Shown: one piece after another, positions 29,550-39,060 of the stretch
Numbering within the stretch: the first letter of the stretch is position 1
How the letters are laid out: every line of letters begins with the position of its first letter
Origin: CAWJKP01 sp963843465
Lineage (GTDB): Bacteria > Planctomycetota > Planctomycetia > Pirellulales > Thermoguttaceae
Length of the DNA stretch: 64,000 nt
NCBI GenBank assembly: GCA_963843465.1
Contig: CAWJKP010000002.1
Span: forward strand, 930,001 to 994,000
Direction of reading: 5' to 3'
Translations under genes and position numbers: made by a program
The notes under the pieces: model-generated
The model's database searches: none
Told to the model about the DNA's origin: nothing
The model's input: only the letters and a program-made list of their open reading frames with translations

Positions 29550-31766
29550 TTACAGGTGGAGGTCGATCTTCGGCCCGCGCTTGCGGCGCGGCGATCCCAG
29601 CCAGCCTATGCCTATTGCCGCGAGAATCCCTCCGGCAACGCCGCCACCGGCAAGCCAGAGGGCCTGATTTTCGGTCAACGCAGGCGTGCCGCCACCTCTC
29701 GTCGGCTGGGGGTGGGATTCCGTCTTCGGCGCAGACTGGGGGTCGGCCGCGACCTCGGGCGTCGCGGGCCGCTCTGGTTCGGGCATTGCCGGCTCGAATC
29801 TTACAGCCAGCTTGCGGCCCTTCACGCGGGCCTCGCTCTTCAATCCCTGACCTTGTGGCGCGTCAGGATCATCCAACAGCCCGACCGCCCGGGCAACCGA
29901 CCCATCCGCGTCCGCCGATGGCGCGTCGGCTGGGAGTGACCCAAAGGGCGGCCGGCTTGCCAACTCGGGCTGTTCCGCCTGCAACGGCGGCAGGAGGTTG
30001 TACCGGGCGATGGTTTCCTTGCAGTGCTCGGGCGTGAGGAACGCCGCGAAATCCTTGGCCGCCTGGCCGGCCTTGGGCGAAACGTAAAGTTTCAACGTCC
30101 GCGACAAGGGATTGGTGGAAGGATGAAGGACGAAGGATGAAGGATGAATTCCGCCGTCCGCCGTCCCCCGTCCGCCTTCGTCTCCCGACCCCCGACCCCC
30201 GACCCCCGACCCCGCAAACACCGGCACCAGCTTGACCGATTTCTCCTTGGGCGGCAGTTGGCTCAGGTCCACGAAACCAATGGCGGCCGGATCGCGGGCC
30301 ACCGCCAGGATCACCTTCTCGTTGTCCGGCTGCGCGGTATACTTCAGCGACTTCCTTCCCCCGCTTTCCGCCAGCTTCTCCTTGAGCAATTGCGTGATCG
30401 GATCGCCGCGCTTCAGCCCGAAGACGTGCATCGCCGCAGCCGCGCCGCGGACGGCCGGCCACTTCTTGGTCTCGCCACAGAAGATCGACCTCACTTCTTC
30501 GAGCGGCAAAGAAGCCAGCGGGTTCTCCGGGTGGACGATGATCCCCGCCTCCATCCGGCCAAGTTCGATGGGCTTTGGATTTTCGATTTTGGATTTTGGA
30601 TTCGCCTCCCTCTGACCACTGACCACCGACCACTGACCACTAGCCTCGTCCGCCACCAGCAACTCCGTCACCCCCTTGGCAAGGTTCTCACATGCGTCGT
30701 CCGGCATCTCGCCCTTCTGGAACTTGAGTTGCACTGCCGCCTTTGCCTTAACGAATTCCAAAAACAAGTCTGCCAGCACATTCCCGGAGCCCGTCAAGTC
30801 ACAGACTGCGATTTCCGCTGCCTTGCCCGTTTTCACGTTGGCCAGCCGTTGCTGCGCTCGTCCTTCGTTCAGTTCGTATTCCGGCCACAGCCCGCCCTGC
30901 ATGACGAACTTTGCCGCCTCCGGCCCGGTGGCGAACTTGGCAAACTCGAACGCCGATGGCGGTGCATCGGGACGTAGATGGAGTGTCAGCGTATCGACCA
31001 GCGGATAGCTGCCGTCAGCAACCGCCGACACCGAGGGCAAGACGGCTTGGGAATCTTCATCCTTGGCAATGCGCAAAATGCGAATGCGTTTGTCCACTTT
31101 GTCTTCGCGGCAGTAGAGGAAGAATCCGACGGCGTTGGACACCTTGGTGATTTCACCGATGACCTCTGCATCCGATTTCTTTTCACCATGCGGATCGTAG
31201 CAAGGTTCGAGCATCGTATGCCCTGGCGGGCACCTGAGTATTACAGCCTTCTGAAAAATCATTCCCTGCGTGCTAGTCGCCGGTGGGCGACAGATTTCGA
31301 TCTGAGTGCTGTTCCCTGAGTCGCTCGCATCTTTCCAGGACTTAGCTTGCCGGGAGAACACGCTCCGCAAATCTTCCAGGGTGAGGGTCCGCACGCCATT
31401 CTTGGCATTGGCGGCCACCGCAATCACAAACCGGCCGAGCACGAAGTTCTCGAAGTGGGAAACTTCATTCTTGCCCGTCTCCGGCAGGCGCGAATCGAGA
31501 GTCATACCCACGTCGCATCGACGGCGGGAAAGCATTCCCGGCACCTGTTCGGTAACGATGGGCGTGAAGTTGATGAAGTGCGCGTGCCGGTCGCTCTCAT
31601 ATTTCTGGATAAGAGCGGCCATGACCTGGAGGCCGTTCCAAGTGCCCAAGACGGTGAACGAGGCGGGCCTGGCGGCCGGCATGTCGCCATCCGCTTCTCC
31701 TGCCGCCGCCCAGCCGGGCATGGCGACAAGCAGCATCGCAACTGCCGGCATCAACGCTTTGGCCAT
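29550..31766 (-). CDS. Double PstS-like periplasmic-binding-domain protein with C-terminal TM
   Basis: A 738-residue protein. The ATG at 31766 starts a signal peptide (MAKALMPAVAMLLVAMPGWAAA). Two phosphate-binding-protein-like domains follow. The first (~35-320) has TLEDLRSVFSRQAKSWKDAS and the family tail FAKFATGPEAAKFV. The second (~330-600) has LEEVRSIFCGETKKWPAV and DPAAIGFVDLSQLP. A Pro-rich linker leads to a single C-terminal membrane helix (~700-720) and a basic cytoplasmic tail, which suggests a tethered ligand-binding receptor rather than a transporter component; no pst transport genes are near. Two low-complexity DNA repeats are translated inside the second half (30115-30216 and 30571-30642). 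The ligand is unknown. Confidence 0.75.
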   Translation of the reverse strand: MAKALMPAVAMLLVAMPGWAAAGEADGDMPAARPASFTVLGTWNGLQVMAALIQKYESDRHAHFINFTPIVTEQVPGMLSRRRCDVGMTLDSRLPETGKNEVSHFENFVLGRFVIAVAANAKNGVRTLTLEDLRSVFSRQAKSWKDASDSGNSTQIEICRPPATSTQGMIFQKAVILRCPPGHTMLEPCYDPHGEKKSDAEVIGEITKVSNAVGFFLYCREDKVDKRIRILRIAKDEDSQAVLPSVSAVADGSYPLVDTLTLHLRPDAPPSAFEFAKFATGPEAAKFVMQGGLWPEYELNEGRAQQRLANVKTGKAAEIAVCDLTGSGNVLADLFLEFVKAKAAVQLKFQKGEMPDDACENLAKGVTELLVADEASGQWSVVSGQREANPKSKIENPKPIELGRMEAGIIVHPENPLASLPLEEVRSIFCGETKKWPAVRGAAAAMHVFGLKRGDPITQLLKEKLAESGGRKSLKYTAQPDNEKVILAVARDPAAIGFVDLSQLPPKEKSVKLVPVFAGSGVGGRGSGDEGGRGTADGGIHPSSFVLHPSTNPLSRTLKLYVSPKAGQAAKDFAAFLTPEHCKETIARYNLLPPLQAEQPELASRPPFGSLPADAPSADADGSVARAVGLLDDPDAPQGQGLKSEARVKGRKLAVRFEPAMPEPERPATPEVAADPQSAPKTESHPQPTRGGGTPALTENQALWLAGGGVAGGILAAIGIGWLGSPRRKRGPKIDLHL
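30115..30216. repeat. Low-complexity repeat inside a coding region
   Basis: Tandem GAAGGATGA-type, CCGCCGTCC-type and CCCCCGAC-type units of about 7-9 bp, normally an intergenic pattern, are translated in frame as a Gly/Arg/Ser-rich loop of the binding protein. Confidence 0.75.
30571..30642. repeat. Low-complexity repeat inside a coding region
   Basis: Units of TTTTGGATT-type and CCACTGACC-type sequence are translated in frame as NPKSKIENPK and SGQWSVVSGQ in the binding protein. They separate two conserved strands of the second domain. Confidence 0.75.
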
Positions 31767-31895
31767 CGCGTTATTATACCAGGAACATGCCCGACCGCCA
31801 GAACGGAGCGCTACGGCTTTCTCTCGCGGGCCTCTCATTCGCTGCTCCTTGCCGGTCTGCCCTGGCGATTTCTCTGTCCCCGCATCTCCTCCAGG

Positions 31896-33509
31896 CTACT
31901 TCTTCTCGTCGGGCTTCGGCTTGTGCTGTTCGAGATACTGCCGGTATTGTTGGGTTACCCACAGGACGAGATCCCGATCCGTCAGGCGAGTCTTCTTGTC
32001 GGCCTCCGTGGCAATTGCACGTCGTTCAGCCACGGGGACTTGCTTGCCCATGTCAAGCATGGTCCGCAATTCCTCCCGCGTGGCAGGCGGCGGATCGACG
32101 ACTGGCCCGGGCTTCTTGGTTTCGATATACTGTCGCAACTGCTTGGTGGCCAATTCCACCTCCTGCCTGGGTGTCAAATCGGTTCTCTTATTCGCCGCTT
32201 CAAAGATTGCGAAGCGATCAGCCCGAGGAACCCGCATGGCCAACTTAGTCATCGTTCCCAATTGCTCCTGCGTGGCAAGGTTCGGATTGACGGGCAGCGG
32301 CGGAGGAGGCGGCAGGGGGGTCACTTGCAACGCCACCGGCGAAAGCTTGCACTTGTCCAGGTCGAGATGTAGGCCCTCCCCGTCTGCTGTAATCACCAGG
32401 CACAACGGCGATTCCAGGGGAAGCACTCCCGCGATCCGCGGCGCGGCAATCCGGGCGCGGCGAACATAGCCCAGCTTGGGATCACGCGCCCAAACGTCAA
32501 TGTGTCTGGCAGGGGGAGGCAGGGCAGCAACCCTGGCATATTCAGCGTTGGCCTTCTGCACGGTCTTAAAGGGCTTGGTGGGGCTAAAACTCCGGGCGCT
32601 GTCCAAGCCCCACGCAACGAGACAGCGGTGGCAGGCGACCACCCATCCAGAACGCAAGACAGGTTCCTCCACCTTCGCCGTGGCGTCGAGTTTGCCGTCG
32701 GCCAGTCTGAGCCGGCTCCTCGGCTCGCGGCCGACCCAAACATATTCACCGTCGAGCAGCAGGTTGTTCCCCTCGTTGCCTCGGAGCGCCGGAACGGTGG
32801 TGGACCATTCCTGGCGCATGGTTCCGTCCCCCTTCTGCTCGAATAGATGCACCGAGCCTTCGGAGCAAACGATCAACAGGTGCGATGGGTTGACCCAACG
32901 CAACCCCGAAATCTCCCCAAATGCCGGCGGCTGGCTGGGCTTCCACGTCTTGCCACCGTCGATAGTCACAAGGATGTGGTGTTCAACTGGCGGCGGAGTT
33001 ATAGCCCCGGCTGCGCCTTGAAAGACGGCCGCGCCGACGGGAGATACACTCCAAGCGATAGCGCCAACGTCTTTGGAAGCAAAGGCACAATGGCCCCCTG
33101 GCATCCTTTCCCGCACCATAGTGACCTTTCCGCCCACGTTGACCGCATCGAGCGAGTAATCGTCTTCAACCGCGCCCCATGCATGAACCGGGGGGTCTCC
33201 TGCGATTCTACGCTCAATGAAGAAACGGGCGCGGTCGCCGCCGACGAGTCGGAAACCAAAGTAGATGCGGTCTCCTGACAGATTTGGTAGGGCCGACCAG
33301 CGGTACGGATCACCGGCCGAAAGGAACACGCCCTCGGGCGTGCAGCAAATCGCACTGCCGTCAAGTTGGCGAAAAACGCCGCCAGCACCGCCTGGAATTC
33401 GGGCGATCGTTTTCGGTGGGGCGGACGGAATGGCGTTATCGGCACCCGCGGCGGTTTCGGCAAGGAGCAATAGCGCCACACAAGCCGTGGCATGACAGAA
33501 ACGAAACAT
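31896..33509 (-). CDS. Exported beta-propeller-like protein with two C-terminal helical repeats
   Basis: A ~537-residue protein; the ATG at 33509 begins a signal peptide (MFRFCHATACVALLLLAETAAG). The body has propeller-like strand pairs including an Asp-box-like VTIDGGKTWKPS, and no recognisable catalytic residues. The C-terminus holds two ~50-residue homologous helical units, TQEQLGTMTKLAMRVPRADR and TREELRTMLDMGKQVPVAER, each ending QYIE or QYLE after a Pro-rich hinge. It is upstream of the double binding-protein gene with ~130 bp between, possibly the same transcript. I do not recognise a specific family. A sensing or scaffold role is a guess from the architecture. Confidence 0.55.
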   Translation of the reverse strand: MFRFCHATACVALLLLAETAAGADNAIPSAPPKTIARIPGGAGGVFRQLDGSAICCTPEGVFLSAGDPYRWSALPNLSGDRIYFGFRLVGGDRARFFIERRIAGDPPVHAWGAVEDDYSLDAVNVGGKVTMVRERMPGGHCAFASKDVGAIAWSVSPVGAAVFQGAAGAITPPPVEHHILVTIDGGKTWKPSQPPAFGEISGLRWVNPSHLLIVCSEGSVHLFEQKGDGTMRQEWSTTVPALRGNEGNNLLLDGEYVWVGREPRSRLRLADGKLDATAKVEEPVLRSGWVVACHRCLVAWGLDSARSFSPTKPFKTVQKANAEYARVAALPPPARHIDVWARDPKLGYVRRARIAAPRIAGVLPLESPLCLVITADGEGLHLDLDKCKLSPVALQVTPLPPPPPLPVNPNLATQEQLGTMTKLAMRVPRADRFAIFEAANKRTDLTPRQEVELATKQLRQYIETKKPGPVVDPPPATREELRTMLDMGKQVPVAERRAIATEADKKTRLTDRDLVLWVTQQYRQYLEQHKPKPDEKK

Positions 33510-33577
33510 GCAGTCGCCCTTTCGCAAACTGGTGCTCGGACCCGCGGCGCGAGCGCGTTATGTGGCAACCATATATG

Positions 33578-33705
33578 CTAGTGCCGTGTCCGGTTCACGA
33601 CTTTCGCACGATCTGATGTTAAAGCGGTGAAAATGCGCAATGCTGGAACCATTTCAACCCCCTCCCAGGGGTTGCGCGAAACTGACGAAACGGACACGGC
33701 ACTAG
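33578..33705. mobile_element. Putative MITE with ~30-bp terminal inverted repeats and TA ends
   Basis: The outer 15 bases CTAGTGCCGTGTCCG are exactly complemented at the other end, and the full 30-base ends match at about 25 positions. The element is ~128 bp with no open frame. Its ends begin at a TA dinucleotide on both sides, as for IS630/Tc1-type insertions. The right end supplies the stop codon of the neighbouring lipase-like gene. Confidence 0.6.
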
Positions 33706-36020
33706 AAACTCGGATTGCACAATTGATACCCGGCCTGGTAGCCGGGGTCCTGGGGGGTGTTGTACCAAAGGTCTAGCGCGTACGCAACACCACCGAAGAC
33801 AGTAGCCTGCTGTACCGTTGGGTCGTACTGCCACACTAAGCTTCCATCCGGCATTACAACTTGAGCCAGCCCATTCGTCATCTCGCTCGTGTGGAAAACA
33901 TTGTTCACCCCCCAGGTGGCTGGCATGGCGGCGATGGGGGTGTTGGGCGGGCGGTCAGCTTGGCTCCATTGATCGACGACAAAGTCACTGGTTGTTCCGC
34001 CAGGACCCAAGAGGGGACTGATCTGACTCGGGAGGCAGCCAAGCACACTCAACAGGTCAAAGCCGCCCTTTCCCAAGAAATTTTGCTCCGTCATCGGAGT
34101 ACCATACCCTACGATTGGAAGCCATGAAACCTTGGGCTTGGGCTGTGCGCCGGAAAGGATAAAGGTCGCCTTACTCGTCGCGCCCAGATCATCACCGGCG
34201 TCAATGTCAATGTTGAGGGGGGCGGGAACCGGCCACCCTAGGATTTGGCCGAGGTTCCTCCTGTATTGATTTATACCCAGGTTGCTAACCGCGTCCGCGA
34301 TAGGCGACCCTTGGAACGGCGAACCGACCGAGACCAACCGGCGAACGTCGCCGGCACCGAAGTTGTTGTCCCGGTGGCACTGATAGTTGGGACCGTTCCA
34401 GTTAAGCCACGGAAAAAAGTTGCGACGGGCCGTAACCTGGACGCCCAGGTCGCTAGCGTACCACTTGACAATTACGCCCCCCATGCTGTGGCCGACGAAA
34501 TCCACCCGCGTTGCTGCGATGCCTACGGTCCGGTTAGAAACTAATTCACTCGCGATCTTTGCGGGTACACGTCCAGAGACATTATCGTAGCCTGCAATGT
34601 TGATGTCATGCCAGTCCAGGTAGAGCACACGTGCATATCTTCGACCAAGATAGGCTTGACTCCCACTTTGCGCCACAAGCACCCCACCCAACGGCTGCAT
34701 GACGCTGGGGTCAGAAAGGACGCCGTGATTTAGAATGATCGTGGGGCGAATGAGCCCCAAGCTGGCGAGTCCCACCTGTTGACCGCCGGAGTACACGTCA
34801 ATTTCTGTCGCCTGTCCCCCCTGGAGGCCGAAAAGGAAGTTGTTCGGCGGGCAATAGTAAACCACCTTTGCGGTGTTTTGGGGAATGAAGACCGAGGGGC
34901 TTCCCGCTCCCGTGTCAGGCGCGGGGAATGTCGCAGGGAAGGTCGCGCTCAACGAGCCGATATAGGCCGTGGTCTGCGTGGTGTTCGCCGGATAAAAGTT
35001 GGGGTTCGCCAGATGCCTAATGGAAAACGTGAGATTGTCGGCGAGCGCTTGTTGCCCTGGAATGCGAATGACCAGAACACTCGCTCCGTCGGTGAATACA
35101 GCGTTACGAAGATACGTTCCGTCAACTGCGCTCGTAGGGTCGCCGGAGATGCCGGGCGGCGTCATCGTGGGCGTGAACGCCTGGGCGTCAATAACATATA
35201 CGGCGTAGGTCGCCGGCGCTACGGACACCCAGTCCGTGGCCGTCACCGCAGTTGCGCTTTGTGCGACGAAGCTGGACTGCCAGTTGTAGGTCGCCTGAAT
35301 CGTGGCGGGCTGGATGAAGAATTCGGTGGTAAACACCTCGATTGGCGCGTTCGGCAGTCCGGCCTTTGGAACAGGAATGCTCTGGCCGCTGTTGATCTGG
35401 GAACCGTTGTACGTCAAGTGGTCAATTCCAGGATCAGTCCAAGTGAAAGTCAGCGTCCCCGCCGGGTCGGGAGCGGTGCTGCTCGCCTGGAGCGTCACCG
35501 TGACGTTTATCGTCCCGGCGTCGAGTGGGACCCCGGAGTCGGAAGCGGGAATGTAGATCGCCGTGGCGTCTGTCTGGTTCGTCGCGTGGCCGGCGAACCG
35601 AACGTCGGCGACCGCCACGTCGAATATGTTCGAGCCGGTTCCGCTTCCGGTTCCGCCCGTCGTTGCGAATGCGCCGTTGAAACCGACGCTATGATCGTCG
35701 TCTCTCCCAATTCCGAGTGCATTGGCTGTTTCGGACGTGTTGGTGATCGCAGTCCAGTTCCAAATGAAGTCGCCGGAAGAGCGGATCGTTGTCGGCTGAA
35801 CGATCGTGAGATTACTGCCTGCCGTGGTCAGAGTCACCGTCAGGTTCGAGGTTGCTCCCCACAGGACCACGCCAAAGCCAGCGCCTTCTGCACCGGGTTG
35901 TATCTGGACCGTAACGTTCTGATTGACTGCCCAGACCGGCTCCACGAAAAGACCGGTCCACAGTGCTATCATGCCGCCGACCAATAACGGTAGTGCAATT
36001 CGTGTCCTGGAAACAGTCAT
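33702..36020 (-). CDS. Exported alpha/beta-hydrolase (lipase-like) with long N-terminal beta region
   Basis: A 772-residue protein; ATG at 36020 with GGGGAGAAC upstream and a signal peptide (~1-31). Residues ~32-380 look like adhesin-type beta-sandwiches rich in Thr/Asn. From ~410 an alpha/beta-hydrolase follows: IILNHGVLSDPS (oxyanion region), then VDFVGHSMGGVI with the nucleophile elbow Ser, then VSVGSPFQGSP. This is the pattern of extracellular triacylglycerol lipases and LCAT/PGAP1-like hydrolases. The acid and His residues lie in the C-terminal half but I cannot assign them securely; the His in NNVFHTSEMTNG is the best candidate. The stop codon lies in the terminal repeat of the adjacent MITE, so the natural C-terminus may have been lost. 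Confidence 0.75.
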   Translation of the reverse strand: MTVSRTRIALPLLVGGMIALWTGLFVEPVWAVNQNVTVQIQPGAEGAGFGVVLWGATSNLTVTLTTAGSNLTIVQPTTIRSSGDFIWNWTAITNTSETANALGIGRDDDHSVGFNGAFATTGGTGSGTGSNIFDVAVADVRFAGHATNQTDATAIYIPASDSGVPLDAGTINVTVTLQASSTAPDPAGTLTFTWTDPGIDHLTYNGSQINSGQSIPVPKAGLPNAPIEVFTTEFFIQPATIQATYNWQSSFVAQSATAVTATDWVSVAPATYAVYVIDAQAFTPTMTPPGISGDPTSAVDGTYLRNAVFTDGASVLVIRIPGQQALADNLTFSIRHLANPNFYPANTTQTTAYIGSLSATFPATFPAPDTGAGSPSVFIPQNTAKVVYYCPPNNFLFGLQGGQATEIDVYSGGQQVGLASLGLIRPTIILNHGVLSDPSVMQPLGGVLVAQSGSQAYLGRRYARVLYLDWHDINIAGYDNVSGRVPAKIASELVSNRTVGIAATRVDFVGHSMGGVIVKWYASDLGVQVTARRNFFPWLNWNGPNYQCHRDNNFGAGDVRRLVSVGSPFQGSPIADAVSNLGINQYRRNLGQILGWPVPAPLNIDIDAGDDLGATSKATFILSGAQPKPKVSWLPIVGYGTPMTEQNFLGKGGFDLLSVLGCLPSQISPLLGPGGTTSDFVVDQWSQADRPPNTPIAAMPATWGVNNVFHTSEMTNGLAQVVMPDGSLVWQYDPTVQQATVFGGVAYALDLWYNTPQDPGYQAGYQLCNPSF

Positions 36021-36053
36021 TTGTTCTCCCCCCTTTTGTCAAGAGCCTCCGAA

Positions 36054-36097
36054 GGGGACAGTCCCATTTTCGCGGTGCGAAAATCAGGACAGTCCCC
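36054..36097. repeat. Palindromic GGGGACAGTCCC intergenic repeat
   Basis: Compact hairpin form of the element at 10128-10209: GGGGACAGTCCCATTTTCGC followed after 3 bases by its imperfect complement, just upstream of the lipase-like gene. Confidence 0.8.
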
Positions 36098-36150
36098 AAT
36101 TCATTCAGACGATAAGGGCCAAAACTCCGCTCAAGGGTCGTAGTCGACTG

Positions 36151-38896
36151 TTACTGCCTCTTACTTGCCTCTATTTTGGGTTCATCGAGTCGCGCGTTGC
36201 ACTGGTCGAGAAGTGTCTTCGCATCTGCGAGGAATTGGGAATCGGGGTATTTGGCAATGTATTGTCCCAATGCCTTTTCAGCTTCGGGATACTGCTTGGA
36301 AAAGAAAAACGCAGTCCCGATGAAAAACGCGGACCGATCTGCGTCCTTGCTCTTCGGATACTCTCTAATAAGACGACGCCAGACCGAGACGGCAGCGTCC
36401 AAGTTGTGTTTGTGGTTCCAAAGAATGTTCGCCGCGAGAAACATCGCCTTGTCCGCCCACGGGGCCTTCGGTGCAATGGTGACTGCCGTTACGTAGTCTT
36501 TCAATGCGGCATCAGGGTTGAATGATTCCATGCCCTGGATCAAATAGTGATTGCGCCCCCGCCTGAAATATGCGTAGGACTTCTGCTCGCGGGTAGCCTT
36601 CGGGGCCACGCCGTCGATGACGCGGGTGCAGAGATCGAGCGACTTTGCGTGTTGTTGACCCTCGTGATACACGTCGGCCAGCATCAAGATCAGGTTCGCC
36701 TTCTGATCGCCTTTACGCACGATTTCGGGCGTGAGTGATTTGCCGGACTTGGCCGTTTCGATCAACCGTTCTATGCCTGTGGGAACGTGACCGGAGACGA
36801 CCACGAAGTTCCGCTCGGGCTGGAGCGGCGTGGCCTTCTCAAAGAAGGTGATCGTGCGCTCGGGACGCTCCAAAAGATACTCTACCAGGCCGGCGCGGAC
36901 GTAGATGTCGTAGCCGGTCTGACGGAGCGAAGGCATCGTATCGTCGGGGAACACGGTCGAACCCGTACTCGCCTCCTGCCCCTGTCCCCGAGACCCAGGC
37001 GAGCTTTCGCCCCTCGCGCCCGCGTTTTCGTACCATCCGACCGCCACGTCGGCGTGCTGCCTCCCGCCCGGCAAATCGAACTGCCGCTCCAATTTCACGT
37101 CGATCAACCGCACGCGCGCATCGCCCGTCCAAGGACTGGCGGGATACTTCTTGGCGAGTTCCTCGAATGCCGCCAGGGCTTCGTCCGGCTTGTTCGTCTC
37201 GGTGTAAAGCACGCCCGCGTGGTAGAGAGCCTGGGGAACATGGGGACTGGCCGGATAGCGACTCGACAGGTCGGTCCAATAGGGCAAGGCAGGGACGCGA
37301 GCGGCTACCAGCGCCTTTCTCTGCTGTTGCCGGTCTGCCTCGGCTATTCGCGGCGAGGTGGGCTGCTGTGGTGTATTCTTCTTATCCGCACTCTTGTCCG
37401 TCGCCGCCGGGCCGAACTGCTCAGCGGCGACCCGCTCGATCAGGAGTGCCAACTCGCGTAACGTATCGTCGTGCCATGAGCCTTTGGGATACTCTTTGAG
37501 GCTGGCTTCGTAGGCGACCCCAGCCAGGGCCAGCGGCGAGACTTTGGGTGATTTGGAGTTCCCCTGCTTTCCCGCCGTCGCCACGAGGATTCGCGTAAGC
37601 CCCAAGCCAGCGAAGGAACGATGCCCGGCCGAGCGGCTTCGCAACGAACCATTCAGCGGCAGGCTGAACCAGCCCTTGGCGAGGTCGTACTGGCGGAGCA
37701 CACTGTAGATGTTCCCGAGAACCAGGGCGACCGTGGCCCGGTCGTCGCCAATCGTCAGTTCGTCGGGAAGAAGCTTGACTCGGTTCTGGGCGGACTCGAT
37801 GAGGCGGTCCAATCCGGCCTGGACTTCGCTGGACGTTCCCTTGGGAGCCGACTGCTTTGCCTGCTGGAAGCCTTCCGCGGCGGCGTCGAACCGGCCGTCC
37901 ACCAGGGAAACGATGCCCTGCCGGAGGTAGATGTCATACGCCGCTTCTTTCCACGACGACTCGGCGTCCTTGTCGAGTCCTTTGGCCAGCACGGTCGTGG
38001 CCGCCAGCGCGTGCTCCGTGGCCTTCTTGAGGTCCAGTTGGGTCTCCAACACCAGATCGACCATCGCCACGTGCGCTTGCCCGCGCCACGGGCCGGCGGG
38101 TGACTGCTTGATGAACTTCTGCCACCAGTCAAGCGCCTGCGCGGGACGGCCGAGGCCCACGTAGCACTGGCCGATGCGGAAGCCGGAGGCGTGGCCCCAG
38201 GGATTCTTGGGATACGCTGCCAAGACCTGGGCGAAGAGTTGGCCCGCCTCGACGAACTTGCCTTGTTGGCGGAGCTTTTCCGCCTTGTTGTAAAGCTGCT
38301 TGGCTTCGCCCGCCGCGAAATCGCTGGCGAGCCGGCCGCGCAACAGCGTGAGAACATAGCCGCCCTTGATGCCGTGGTACTGGAGACACTTCAGGCCGAA
38401 GTCCACGGCCTTCTTCGCGCTCTCCTGTTCACCGCGGGCCATGTAGAGCATGGCCAACACGTCGGCGGCCTCGGCAGTGGTCTCGTCCGGCGCCGCCCGC
38501 CTGCTGCAACATCTTCTCCAGCGTCTTGATGGCCTCGTCGGGCTTCTTGTCCAGCGCCTTGAGCCATGCCCCATAGATCGTCGCTTTCGCACTGACGGCG
38601 GCACCGGACTTCGACACCATGTTGAGATACTGCCGCGCCTGGTCCGTTTGCCCCAGGCCCAGCAGAATCCGCCCATAGACCAGCATGGTCTTCTGGCGAT
38701 CCTCGGGCGTGCCCCGCTGGAGGATCGCGTCGGCCTGCTTTTTGGCTTCGAGATAGTTTTCCTTGCCGACCGCCTGGTCTACAGCACTCCACTGCGGCGC
38801 GGGCGATTGGGCTGGGCCACGCGGAAAGCGCATTTGACCCGCGGAAGACGATGCGATCGCCAGCAAGGCGAGGATCAATAAAGCCCGAATTAGTTT
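36151..38896 (-). CDS. Exported TPR / tol-pal-like repeat protein, frameshifted near N-terminus
   Basis: Reconstructed as a ~910-residue protein. The N-terminal part (LIRALLILALLAIASSSAG signal, then TPR helices ENYLEAKKQADAILQR) is in one frame to about 38490. The rest, from AAPDETTAEAADVLAMLYMARGE to the stop at 36151, is in another. The break lies in CCGGCGCCGCCC (38488-38499). More than ten TPR-like units follow, e.g. KFVEAGQLFAQVLAAYPKNP and PDEALAAFEELAKKYPASPW, as in YbgF/BamD-like envelope scaffolds. No start codon with a convincing ribosome binding site is visible: the frame stays open into a palindromic repeat and an 18-base poly-C tract, so the original 5' end may have been disturbed. 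The extent is therefore approximate. Confidence 0.6.
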
Positions 38897-39018
38897 CTGC
38901 TGCGGAAGGTCCTGTGTCGCCTTTCGCTCCGCGAAAGTAGCGGCCAATCCACGCCACTTTCGCGGAGCGAAAGGCGACGATCCAGCCACGCTGCTCTTTC
39001 CGCAACAGAAACGAATTA
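38888..39018. repeat. 131-bp nested palindromic element
   Basis: Inner arms 38916-38938 and 38956-38978 are perfect complements (TTTCGCTCCGCGAAAG family, as at 16124). Outer arms around 38888-38907 and 38998-39017 (AATT.GTTTCTG.TGCGGAA) match at about 19 of 21 positions. The element covers the presumed 5' end of the TPR protein gene. Confidence 0.7.
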
Positions 39019-39042
39019 GGCCATATTCATGCGGCCTACGTG

Positions 39043-39060
39043 CCCCCCCCCCCCCCCCCC
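39043..39060. repeat. Poly-C tract of 18 bases
   Basis: An uninterrupted run of 18 Cs lies ~160 bp upstream of the signal sequence of the minus-strand TPR gene. No other homopolymer of this length exists in the window. Confidence 0.9.
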
